Assembly: GCF_002968335.2 (NCBI RefSeq)
Contig: NZ_CP134398.1
Coordinates: 1,116,001-1,180,000, forward strand
Reading direction: 5' to 3'
Length of the DNA: 64,000 nucleotides
From: Mycobacterium sp. ITM-2016-00316
GTDB lineage: Bacteria; Actinomycetota; Actinomycetes; Mycobacteriales; Mycobacteriaceae
The position numbers were made by a program, and so were the translations under genes. Numbering within the stretch: the stretch's first letter is position 1; every line of letters starts with the position of its first letter. The notes under the pieces were generated by a model. It was not told where the DNA came from. It worked only from the letters and a program-made list of their open reading frames with translations, and ran no database searches. Positions 8,637 to 15,716 of the stretch are shown here, piece after piece.

Positions 8637-9365
8637 GTGCCGATCGGTGTCATCTGCGCGATACCCCAAGAGCTGACGCATCTTCTCGATCAGCTCGACG
8701 TCGAGCGCCGGGTCCAGATCGCCGGCACCGAGTTCGCCTGCGGGCTGATCGACGATGTACCGGTGGTGCTTGTCGGAGCAGGTATGGGAAAGGTGAACGC
8801 CGCGCTGGTCACCTCGTTGTTGGTGGACCGCTTCGGCTGCTCGTCGGTGTTGTTCTCCGGCGTCGCGGGCGGCTTGGATCCGGGACTGGCGATCGGTGAC
8901 ATCGTGATCGCCGACCGGGTGGTGCAGATCGACGCGGGCACGATCGCCGGTGAGAGGCTGTCGGTGTATCAGGCCGGCCATGTCGAGTCGATCAATCCCA
9001 CCGCAGAACTCGGGTACTCGGTGGACCCGGTGTTGATGGAGCGCGTGCGGTTGACCTTCTCCGGATTCGCATTACCGGGGGCCGCACGGCTGGTGTACGG
9101 GTTGGTGCTCACCGGGGACCAGTACCTGCACTGCGAGGTGACCAGGCAGCGTCTCTACCGCGAACACGGCGGTCGTGCCATCGAGATGGAAGGTGGTGCG
9201 GTCGCGCAGGTGTGCGAGCGTTTCTCGGTGCCGTGGTTGATCGTGCGGGCGCTGTCCGATCTGGCCGGAAGCGACGCACTGCAGGACTTCGCCGCCTTCG
9301 CCGAGCAGGTCGCCGGATCGTCGGCCGCGGTGGTGCGCCGGTTGTTGCCCCAGCTGCATCGATGA
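8637..9365 (+). CDS. 5'-methylthioadenosine/S-adenosylhomocysteine nucleosidase-type enzyme
   Basis: A 242-residue PNP/UDP-phosphorylase-fold nucleosidase starting at GTG only three bases after the glpK stop. Family active-site residues are in place: Glu12 (AIPQE), the glycine turn VLFSGVAGGLDPGLAIGDIVIA, Glu in IEMEGGAVAQVC near residue 185, and the catalytic Asp in RALSDLAG near residue 207. MTA/SAH nucleosidases cleave adenine from MTA, SAH and also 5'-deoxyadenosine. The last is released when adenosylcobalamin enzymes are inactivated, which offers a reason for its presence beside two AdoCbl-dependent enzymes. That link is inference; the sequence alone supports the fold and catalytic residues. 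Confidence 0.82.
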   Translation: MPIGVICAIPQELTHLLDQLDVERRVQIAGTEFACGLIDDVPVVLVGAGMGKVNAALVTSLLVDRFGCSSVLFSGVAGGLDPGLAIGDIVIADRVVQIDAGTIAGERLSVYQAGHVESINPTAELGYSVDPVLMERVRLTFSGFALPGAARLVYGLVLTGDQYLHCEVTRQRLYREHGGRAIEMEGGAVAQVCERFSVPWLIVRALSDLAGSDALQDFAAFAEQVAGSSAAVVRRLLPQLHR

Positions 9366-9383
9366 AAGCCGGGCGGGTGCCGG

Positions 9384-9782
9384 CTACAGCGCCGCGACGC
9401 CCGCCTCGGCCACCGCGATATCCTGCTCGACGCTGCCTGCACTGACCCCGATGGCGCCGACCACCACGCCGTCCTGCTCCAGCAGCAGTCCGCCGCCGAA
9501 GATGACCAACCCTCCGGAGAGTTGTTCTAGGCCATAGAGTTCGGCGCCGGGCTGGACCAGCCCCATCAATGCGCTCGTGGGTGCGTTCATCAGGATCGAC
9601 GTCCGCGCCTTGCGTGTCGAGATATCGATGCTGGCCTTGATCGCCCCGTCCATTCGGGCGAACGCCACCAGATGCCCGCCGTCGTCGACCACGGCGATGT
9701 TCATCGGCTGGCCGATCTCACCGGCCTTGACGATCGCGGCATCGACGATGGCCTGCGCCTTGGTCAGGGGGAGCGATGTCAT
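9384..9782 (-). CDS. GlcG/HbpS (DUF336) heme- or cofactor-binding family protein
   Basis: A 132-residue protein on the minus strand, convergent with the nucleosidase gene (18-base gap). Family pattern: LTKAQAIVDAAIVKAGEIG at the start, MNIAVVDDGGHLVAFARMDGA, STRKARTSI, and the C-terminal EQDGVVVGAIGVSAGSVEQDIAVAEAG. The same domain forms the C-terminal half of PduO in enterobacteria, whose N-terminal half is a cob(I)alamin adenosyltransferase. Here the adenosyltransferase is a separate gene about 1 kb away on the other strand. Members bind heme or act in glycolate or diol gene sets; the exact role is unknown. Confidence 0.82.
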   Translation of the reverse strand: MTSLPLTKAQAIVDAAIVKAGEIGQPMNIAVVDDGGHLVAFARMDGAIKASIDISTRKARTSILMNAPTSALMGLVQPGAELYGLEQLSGGLVIFGGGLLLEQDGVVVGAIGVSAGSVEQDIAVAEAGVAAL

Positions 9783-10044
9783 GGAGGACCCTTTCGGCTG
9801 GATGCAGCGGCGTGTGCTTCGGCCACGTCTGCAGTGGCCCCGAGTGCAGGCGCGATGTTAATGCCTCGAAGCCGTGCGTCGCGGCGATTCGTCGGGGTGG
9901 CCGCCGGACCCTAGCCAAAAGCACAGCCCAATGGACAGTAAAGCGGTTGGGACGCAGCAATAGTGATCACAAGATCGGCCGCCGGCGCCGCAGACTTCAG
10001 TTGTCAGTATCGGTGCAGTGCACACGTCAGGAGGATCGCGGCCA
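9783..10044. promoter_or_regulatory. Divergent promoter region, GlcG-like gene / aquaporin
   Basis: A 262-base gene-free stretch between divergent starts. It contains an 8-bp palindrome GTGATCAC (9963-9970) about 75 bases before the aquaporin start and a CAGGAGGA ribosome site at 10028-10035. I found no copy of the GCAAC repeat and no recognisable B12 riboswitch. Confidence 0.4.
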
Positions 10045-10755
10045 GTGTCGAACATCGACATCTTCGTCTGGGAGTTCATCGGGACGGCGATTCTCTGCCT
10101 CATCGGAAACGGGGCGGTCGCGGCCGTCGTGCTGAAGAACTCGTTCTCGCACGGTGGTGGCGGTGATTGGGTGGTCATCGTGCTCGGCTGGGGCTTCGCG
10201 GTGTTCACCGCGGCCAGCATTGCCAGCCCCTCCGGTGCGCACATCAATCCCGCGGTCACCCTCGCGGTCGCCATGTCGGGTGACATCGCATGGTCGACGG
10301 TGCCGGTCTACTGGGCCGCGCAGCTGTCCGGTGGATTCATCGGCGCGGTACTCGGTTGGGCCGCCTTCAAACTCCAGTACGACAACAACGACGACAACAG
10401 CGGGACCCGCGGCATCTTCTGCACTTCCCCGGCCATCCGTGGGATCCCGTGGAACCTCGTCACCGAGGTCATCGCGACGTTCGTGCTGATCTTCTGGATC
10501 ATGACCAACCCGGACATCAACAGCGGCCTGGGGTACGGGGCGGTGACCTTCGTGATCATGGCGATCGGATTCGGTCTCGGTGGCCCGACCGGCTATGCGA
10601 TCAACCCGGCCCGCGACCTGGGCCCCCGGCTGGCCTACGCGATCCTGCCGATCAAGGGCAAAGCCGACGCCGGGTGGGGTTACGCCTGGGTGCCGATCGT
10701 CGGACCGCTTCTCGGCTCCGCTGCCGCCGCCGGCTTGGCGCTCGCACTCATCTAG
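10045..10755 (+). CDS. glpF: Aquaglyceroporin / glycerol facilitator
   Basis: A 236-residue MIP-family channel; GTG 10045 is chosen because CAGGAGGA lies 9 bases upstream. Both half-helix motifs are present: SGAHINPAVT near residue 72 and YAINPARDLGP near residue 190. The Asp after NPAR is the usual mark of glycerol-conducting GlpF members rather than water-only channels. Six hydrophobic spans are apparent. It would admit glycerol or 1,2-propanediol for GlpK and the dehydratase. The adenosyltransferase gene follows after 18 bases, so the two are probably co-transcribed. Confidence 0.9.
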   Translation: MSNIDIFVWEFIGTAILCLIGNGAVAAVVLKNSFSHGGGGDWVVIVLGWGFAVFTAASIASPSGAHINPAVTLAVAMSGDIAWSTVPVYWAAQLSGGFIGAVLGWAAFKLQYDNNDDNSGTRGIFCTSPAIRGIPWNLVTEVIATFVLIFWIMTNPDINSGLGYGAVTFVIMAIGFGLGGPTGYAINPARDLGPRLAYAILPIKGKADAGWGYAWVPIVGPLLGSAAAAGLALALI

Positions 10756-10773
10756 ACGGGTGGATTGCAGACA

Positions 10774-11343
10774 ATGGCAGTGCATTTGACACGCATCTAC
10801 ACCAGAACCGGTGATGCCGGCACCACCGCGCTCGGCGACATGTCACGAGTGCCCAAGGCCGATGCGCGTGTCGGCGCCTACGCCGACTGTGACGAGACGA
10901 ACGCCGTCATCGGGGTCGCCATCGCCTGCGGCGGCGCAAGCGAGCGCACGCGCACAGTACTGCAACACATCCAGAACGATCTGTTCGATGTGGGTGCGGA
11001 TCTGTGCACCCCCATCGTCGACGACCCGGAGTACCCTCCGCTGCGGGTCACCGACGAGCAGGTGAGTCGCCTGGAATCGTGGTGCGACGAATTCAATGCG
11101 GACCTGCCCAAGCTCGCCAGCTTCATCCTGCCGGGAGGCAGCACGGCGTCGGCGTACCTGCATCAGGCCCGCACGGTGGCTCGGCGCGCCGAGCGTAGCG
11201 GGTGGATTCTGGCCGGGTCCGCTCCGGTCAACGAGTGCGCGTTGCGCTATCTGAACAGGCTCTCGGATCTGCTCTTCATTCTGGCCAGGGTCGAGAATCC
11301 GGGAGGGGATGTGCTGTGGCGTCCCGGCGGCGATCGTGGTTGA
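10774..11343 (+). CDS. Cob(I)alamin adenosyltransferase, PduO type
   Basis: A 189-residue ATP:cob(I)alamin adenosyltransferase that makes adenosylcobalamin. Typical N-terminus IYTRTGDAGTTALGDMSRVPKADARVGAYADCDETNAVIG, which carries the ATP-binding TRTGDxGTT motif. The C-terminal part has RTVARRAER and the family NECALRYLNRLSDLLFILAR. An in-frame TTG at 10765 would add three residues. Being in the island, it most likely supplies cofactor to the dehydratase and EutBC and repairs cobalamin released by the reactivase. It requires cob(II)alamin reduction, for which the FhuF-like protein is a candidate. Confidence 0.92.
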   Translation: MAVHLTRIYTRTGDAGTTALGDMSRVPKADARVGAYADCDETNAVIGVAIACGGASERTRTVLQHIQNDLFDVGADLCTPIVDDPEYPPLRVTDEQVSRLESWCDEFNADLPKLASFILPGGSTASAYLHQARTVARRAERSGWILAGSAPVNECALRYLNRLSDLLFILARVENPGGDVLWRPGGDRG

Positions 11344-11436
11344 CAGCGAAATCCTTTGGCAGCAGCCATATCGCATGATCACTCTGAGGGCGGCGGCGGA
11401 CTGGGTGGGCGTCCCGGTGAGCGTCGTCGCCGCGGT

Positions 11437-12003
11437 TCAGGGCTGAGAGCCTCCACCAGCGCCCCGCAGGTGCGCCATCGGCATCGGCACCACCGCGCCG
11501 TTGGGAACCGACATGCCGTCGCCCCAGTGCGCGGTCTCGGCGGTACGGGCGGCCAACATATCCAGCAGCGCGCACACGATATCGCCGTGCGTCACCACGG
11601 CTGAGTCAGCCCCGAGGCCGGCCAGTGCGGTGAGCGCCTCGGCCACCCGCGGCCTGGGATCCTCGAGCCTTTGCGGTGTGCGGGAGCCGATCGGGGCGGG
11701 CCCGGGGGTGGCGAGCCAGTCGCGCTCGCGCAACCGGGGGTCGACGATGACCGGTACCTCCAGGACGGTGGCCATTGCCGCGGCGGTCTGGCGGGTCCGC
11801 ACCGCATCCGAGGTCACGATCTGGCCGATGTCGCGGTGCCGCAAGGAAAAGCCGGCGGCGTAGGCCTGCTCGATACCTTTTGCCGTCAACGGCGGGTGAG
11901 CGATCTGTCGCTGCATGAGGCCCCTTGCGTTCCAGGTGGACTCGCCATGGCGGATCACCCAGATCCGGCGCCCGGGTGTGCGTGCCGAACCGAGCAGTCG
12001 CAT
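11437..12003 (-). CDS. Histidine phosphatase (phosphoglycerate-mutase fold), possible alpha-ribazole phosphatase
   Basis: A 188-residue histidine phosphatase. The catalytic His is in VIRHGESTWNARG near residue 18; the second His is in VVTHGDIVCALLDML near residue 145; the Arg pair is in SDAVRTRQTAAAMA. The ATG overlaps the stop of the upstream methyltransferase gene (TGATG), so it is coupled to bluB-cobA. In that setting CobC-type alpha-ribazole-phosphate or adenosylcobalamin-phosphate phosphatase is a reasonable hypothesis, but the fold covers many substrates, so the assignment is by context only. Confidence 0.78.
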   Translation of the reverse strand: MRLLGSARTPGRRIWVIRHGESTWNARGLMQRQIAHPPLTAKGIEQAYAAGFSLRHRDIGQIVTSDAVRTRQTAAAMATVLEVPVIVDPRLRERDWLATPGPAPIGSRTPQRLEDPRPRVAEALTALAGLGADSAVVTHGDIVCALLDMLAARTAETAHWGDGMSVPNGAVVPMPMAHLRGAGGGSQP

Positions 12004-13166
12004 CAGACGCTCGATCGTTGCGCCTGCCGGAGTGTGGAGGTGCCGGGCACGAAGCCCGCGACCGCGCCGATCACCGTCGTGGCCGGCGGTCCGATACCGG
12101 CGTCTCGCGCCAGGCCGGCGATAGTGCTTACCGTGCCGCGGATTTCGAGTTGGCTGGACAGGCTGCCGTCCGCAACGACGGCGGCCGGGGTGTCCGGATG
12201 CAGTCCGGCGTCGACGAGCGTCCGGGTGATGGCCGCGAGGTTGGCGACCGCCATCATCAACACCAGCGTGGTGTTGGCGCGCGCCAGCGCCGCGTAGTCG
12301 ATGGTGCATTCCGGATGCCCGGGTGGGACGTGGCCAGACACCACGGTGAATCCCTGGGTGAGACCCCGATGGGTGACCGGGATCAGCGCGGATGCCGGAG
12401 CCGCTATCGCGGAGCTGACGCCGGGGATCACCTCCACGGGCACACCGGCCCGCACGCAGCAGTCCAGCTCCTCGCCGCCGCGGCCGAACACGAATCCGTC
12501 ACCGCCCTTGAGCCGCACCACGACCTGCCCGGCCTGGGCGCGAGAGATCAAGGCGCAGTTGATCTCGCTCTGCTCGGTGCGGCGGCCGCCGGGAATCTTG
12601 GAGACATCGATGATGTCGGCGTACGGTGCCAGCCGGCGCAGCACTCCGACGGGGGCGAGACGGTCGGTGACGACGACATCTGCGCCCACGATCGCGTCGC
12701 GGCCGGCGATGGTGAGCAGGCGCGGGTCACCGGGCCCGCCGCCGACCAAGATGACGCGTCCACCGGCGCGGTGACCATTCTTCGGACTCGGCGGATCGGG
12801 GTCCACCGAACACAGCACCGCGCGCCGCTGGGCTTCCTCGGCGATCCTGCGATTCTGCGTGTGGTCACCTGTGAGAGCGAAAACCAAGGTGACCGAGTCG
12901 AAGTCCCCGGACTGAATTCCGCGGTGGGCGACGGTGGCCAACCCGCGGGCCGCCAGGTCGCACAGGTAGGCGGTGGGTTGCTCGCTGATGACCGTCACGA
13001 TCGCACCGGCATCGAGCATGGCCGCTGCGGTGGCCATCGCTCGCGGTGTCGCACCGGCAATGGTGACCCGCTGACCGCGCACTGCCAGATCGACGGAAAC
13101 GGCCGGTGGCAGATCGACAGGCTTTGGGGGAGAGTGCGTTCGGTGCTTTCCGTGGTCTGCGGTCAT
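12003..13166 (-). CDS. cobA: Uroporphyrinogen-III C-methyltransferase with siroheme-synthase-like N-domain
   Basis: A 387-residue CysG-like protein. Residues about 30-130 form an NAD-binding precorrin-2 dehydrogenase-like part (VTIAGATPRAMATAAAMLDAGA). From about 145 comes the SAM-dependent methyltransferase: VILVGGGPGDPRLLTIAGRDAI, VVVTDRLAP, VRLKGGDGFVFGRGGEE, VIPGVSSAIAAPASALIPVTHRG. It converts uroporphyrinogen III to precorrin-2, the branch point to cobalamin and siroheme. The start overlaps the bluB stop (ATGA) and its stop overlaps the phosphatase start. The DxxxxxGG loop of the dehydrogenase part looks degenerate, so oxidation or chelation by that half is uncertain. Confidence 0.87.
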   Translation of the reverse strand: MTADHGKHRTHSPPKPVDLPPAVSVDLAVRGQRVTIAGATPRAMATAAAMLDAGAIVTVISEQPTAYLCDLAARGLATVAHRGIQSGDFDSVTLVFALTGDHTQNRRIAEEAQRRAVLCSVDPDPPSPKNGHRAGGRVILVGGGPGDPRLLTIAGRDAIVGADVVVTDRLAPVGVLRRLAPYADIIDVSKIPGGRRTEQSEINCALISRAQAGQVVVRLKGGDGFVFGRGGEELDCCVRAGVPVEVIPGVSSAIAAPASALIPVTHRGLTQGFTVVSGHVPPGHPECTIDYAALARANTTLVLMMAVANLAAITRTLVDAGLHPDTPAAVVADGSLSSQLEIRGTVSTIAGLARDAGIGPPATTVIGAVAGFVPGTSTLRQAQRSSV

Positions 13167-13807
13167 GACCTGCTTCCGTAGAGCTCGCGGTGGACGACCT
13201 TCGACAGCGGTCGGCGGTCTTGCCAACCATGCCGTTCCAGGTCGGGGATCTGCTGTAGGGCGGTCACCGGTCCGAGGCACAGCCACGCGATCGGCCGGAC
13301 GGGATCCGGGATGCCGAGGAGCCCACGCAGGTACTCCTCGCGAAAGAAGGACACCCATCCGACGCCGAGTCCTTCGGCAGTGGCGGCCAGCCAGAGGTTC
13401 TCGATCGCCAGGCACACCGAGTACAGACCGGCATCCGGGCTGGCATGTCTGCCGAGCACCGCGGTCCCGCCGCGCGCGTCATCGTAGGTGACCACGATGC
13501 TGACGGTGGACTCGCGGATCCCCTCGATCTTGATCCGGTCGAACGTCCCGGCTCGCTCGGGCGGCAGGCTGTCGTGGAAGCGTTGCCGCTCACCCAGCAC
13601 ATGGGCGTGGAACGCCGCCTTGGTCAGTGGGTTCTCGATGATCACGAAGTCCCACGGCTGGCTCATTCCGACGCTGGGCGCGGTATGGGCGGCCTGCAGT
13701 ATCCGGGTCAGCACCGCGTCGTCGACGGCCGCTCCGGTGAACTCCGCGCGGACATCGCGCCGACGGCGGATCACGTCATACAGTGCGGTCGCGGGCACCG
13801 TCGTCAC
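13163..13807 (-). CDS. bluB: 5,6-dimethylbenzimidazole synthase BluB
   Basis: A 214-residue flavin nitroreductase-fold enzyme that fragments FMNH2 with oxygen to give 5,6-dimethylbenzimidazole, the lower ligand of B12. Matching features are YDVIRRRRDVRAEF, AAHTAPSVGMSQPWDFVII, FDRIKIEGIRES, SVCLAIENLWLAATAEGLGVGWVSFF and the PVRPIAWLCLG tail. It starts at GTG 13807 overlapping the LuxR-type stop (GTGA). It would guarantee correct lower-ligand supply for the two AdoCbl enzymes of the island. Confidence 0.9.
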   Translation of the reverse strand: MTTVPATALYDVIRRRRDVRAEFTGAAVDDAVLTRILQAAHTAPSVGMSQPWDFVIIENPLTKAAFHAHVLGERQRFHDSLPPERAGTFDRIKIEGIRESTVSIVVTYDDARGGTAVLGRHASPDAGLYSVCLAIENLWLAATAEGLGVGWVSFFREEYLRGLLGIPDPVRPIAWLCLGPVTALQQIPDLERHGWQDRRPLSKVVHRELYGSRS

Positions 13808-14556
13808 GGGTGCATCTGCCGGCTCTGGCCGCGCAGCGCGACCGAGATCAGCGCCGCGCGTTTGTGCACTCCGAGCTTCTTCATGATGTTCTGCAGGTGA
13901 AACTTGACGGTGGCTTCCGAGACGAACAACTGGGCGGCGATCGTCCGGTTGTCGAGGCCCTCGATGAGCAGGTCGAGGACCTCGCGTTCGCGGGCGGTGA
14001 GCACCGCAACGAGATCGTCGCGAAAATCCTTACGGGGACATCGCAGTTCGGCGATCACGGCGTTGACGCTGTGACTGTCGAGCGCGGATTGGCCGTTGAT
14101 GACGCGATTGAACGTCGTGCGCAATTCGGTGGCCGTCGAACGCCGATCCACCAGGGCGTCGGCGCCGGCGCGCAGCAGGTCCAACGTGTTGGCCCCCTCG
14201 TCTTGGCTGTCCATCACGACGACCACCCGCGGCGTGACGTCCAGTTCCGCCAGCAAATCCGACAACACCAACGTGCGGTCCATTCCGAGCACGAGTAGTT
14301 CCGGGCGCAGCTCCCGGACGCGCTCGGCGAGCCCTTCGCCGTAGCGCAGGTCGCCGACGAACCGGATTCTCTCGATATGCGAGACCACGTGCACGAGTCC
14401 GTGGCGGAGAAGTTCGTCGTTGGCGACGATCGTGGTGCGGAGACTGGACGGATATCCCAAAAATGGCTGCTGGTAGTCAATTTGGGGTATCCGGGCAATC
14501 TCGGGGCGAGGCCTGAAGGTTGGCGTCTGGGCGTATCCGGTTGGTGACAAACTCAT
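13804..14556 (-). CDS. LuxR-family regulator with degenerate receiver domain
   Basis: A 250-residue NarL/LuxR-type protein. Start ATG 14556 has GGACGGAG about 9 bases upstream. Residues about 40-150 look like a receiver fold (RTTIVANDELLRHGL to GADALVDRRS), but the phosphorylated-Asp position aligns with Gly in ELLVLGMDRT, and the acidic pair is reduced to one Asp. So it is probably not a phosphorelay output. The C-terminal HTH is typical: LTAREREVLDLLIEGLDNRTIAAQL and VSEATVKFHLQNIMKKLGV. It leads the luxR-bluB-cobA-phosphatase operon and has the GCAAC-N6-GCAAC repeat in its own promoter, suggesting autoregulation. Confidence 0.85.
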   Translation of the reverse strand: MSLSPTGYAQTPTFRPRPEIARIPQIDYQQPFLGYPSSLRTTIVANDELLRHGLVHVVSHIERIRFVGDLRYGEGLAERVRELRPELLVLGMDRTLVLSDLLAELDVTPRVVVVMDSQDEGANTLDLLRAGADALVDRRSTATELRTTFNRVINGQSALDSHSVNAVIAELRCPRKDFRDDLVAVLTAREREVLDLLIEGLDNRTIAAQLFVSEATVKFHLQNIMKKLGVHKRAALISVALRGQSRQMHP

Positions 14557-14587
14557 GGTTGACTCCGTCCTGCCATATGGCGGGCGA

Positions 14588-14621
14588 ATGGTAGCTCCGG
14601 CACCGTTGCACCGAGGTTGCA
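14588..14621 (-). promoter_or_regulatory. Direct-repeat operator and -10 before the LuxR-type gene
   Basis: Read on the minus strand, TGCAACCTCGGTGCAAC occupies 14621-14605 and TACCAT (14593-14588) follows after exactly 11 bases. The 17-base operator is identical to the one at 15605-15621 before the dehydratase genes, in opposite orientation. It lies 49 bases before the LuxR-type start codon. Confidence 0.62.
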
Positions 14622-14662
14622 ATATGACCGACCAGTCACCGGGCGGGGTGGTGTGACCGGCG

Positions 14663-15358
14663 CTACCGGGAGATCACGCAGTCGCCACAGAGCCCCGCGC
14701 CGGGCACTTTGTAGAAGAGGCAGCAACTGTGCCTGGTGAAGTTGTCGCGGTCCAGCCGGCCCGCATCGGTCAGTGGCGTGTCGGCCAGCAGCGCCGCGAC
14801 CAGTGCGCGCCCGGCGCGCTCGTGCTCGGGGTGCGTCAGCGCCAGGACGGTCACCGCGCCGTTTGCTGCAGATGCCAAGTTGCCGGTGCTGACCAGCGGG
14901 GACAACGCCGCAACGCCCCGCAGGGTCAGGTTCAGCGGGTCGAACAATGTCGGTAATGACGCCGCAATTCCGCGTGCCGCGGATTCGGTATCGCGCACAG
15001 CCCGAATTCCGATATCTCCCACGGAGAACACCGGCGCGTGATTCTGGGCGCTGAAGAACACCTTGTCCGGAGTGAGCACCGGGATCGCCTGACGGCACAG
15101 CGCTCCCGCGATCATCGGCGACAGCAGTCGGGCGGCCACCCCGAGTTGGAACGACGACGCGGCCACCCGGGCCTCGACGGTGTCGACGGGGACCCGTACC
15201 GATGTGGCGATGGCCGTTCGGGTGGCTTCGACGAACCGGGTCACCACCTCCGGGGTCGCCAGGTGGGGGTACCGCATCGCACCGGGTGCAACCGGGGGCA
15301 GCGCGAAGTAGCCGCCCATGCGGGACAGCTCCTCCAGGACATCGGTGGCGGTGCTCAT
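14663..15358 (-). CDS. FhuF-like (2Fe-2S) protein
   Basis: A 231-residue protein that starts at ATG 15358. Its C-terminus carries CCLFYKVPGAGLCGDC, the CC-x10-C-x2-C pattern that ligates a [2Fe-2S] cluster in FhuF ferric-siderophore reductases. The middle part (FQLGVAARLLSPMIAGALC, PTLFDPLNLTLRG) also fits that family. No siderophore gene is nearby. Between the dehydratase and cobalamin operons, a role as electron donor for cob(II)alamin reduction before adenosylation is an attractive inference. Ordinary ferric-siderophore reduction remains the alternative. It is divergent from the dehydratase operon and upstream of the LuxR-type gene on the same strand. Confidence 0.78.
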   Translation of the reverse strand: MSTATDVLEELSRMGGYFALPPVAPGAMRYPHLATPEVVTRFVEATRTAIATSVRVPVDTVEARVAASSFQLGVAARLLSPMIAGALCRQAIPVLTPDKVFFSAQNHAPVFSVGDIGIRAVRDTESAARGIAASLPTLFDPLNLTLRGVAALSPLVSTGNLASAANGAVTVLALTHPEHERAGRALVAALLADTPLTDAGRLDRDNFTRHSCCLFYKVPGAGLCGDCVISR

Positions 15359-15716
15359 CACCGTCTGACGGTAGTCACCGGGCACGGCCGGGACTACCTG
15401 CCTTTCCGGCGGGGCAGGCCGAAAACTGGCCAGACGGCTAGGTGCACCGGATGCTGCGGGTGACCACATCGACGTCCGTGAACCTGCCCGACCGGCAGCC
15501 GAATCGGCGATCAACGGCCAGTTCCGAGGGGTTGAGGTGGTGCACGGCGGGCGTGTGTGACCGCGTTCGGCGGCGCCGACGTGCTGTGACGCCGCCGCGG
15601 AGCGTGCAACCTCGGTGCAACGTGACGACCGCCACAATGTGAACACGTGACGGCGCCCCGTCACGCGGATGACATCCCGGGCGGGCTGTGCCCGCCCCGA
15701 ATCTCTGGAGCAGTGC
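15359..15716. promoter_or_regulatory. Divergent control region, FhuF-like gene / dehydratase operon
   Basis: A 358-base gene-free region. It holds the GCAAC-N6-GCAAC operator (15605-15621) and a small inverted repeat GTGACGG-N4-CCGTCAC (15647-15664) that would lie in the start of the dehydratase mRNA. A CTGGAG ribosome site follows at 15705-15710. No operator copy was found on the FhuF-like side, and no coding potential stands out. Confidence 0.5.
15605..15638 (+). promoter_or_regulatory. Direct-repeat operator and -10 before the dehydratase operon
   Basis: TGCAACCTCGGTGCAAC (15605-15621) followed after 11 bases by CACAAT (15633-15638). Spacing and repeat match the sites at 5046-5078 and 14588-14621. 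The dehydratase small-subunit start is 78 bases beyond the -10. Confidence 0.62.

Noticed and set aside
11375..11446. A 23-codon frame (ATG 11375) between the adenosyltransferase and the histidine phosphatase.
   Set aside because: It overlaps the phosphatase end, is too short and lacks a ribosome site.
9783..15716. Possible cobalamin riboswitch in the intergenic regions of the B12 island.
   Set aside because: No B12-box-like sequence or matching long leader was found by eye; a covariance-model search would be decisive.
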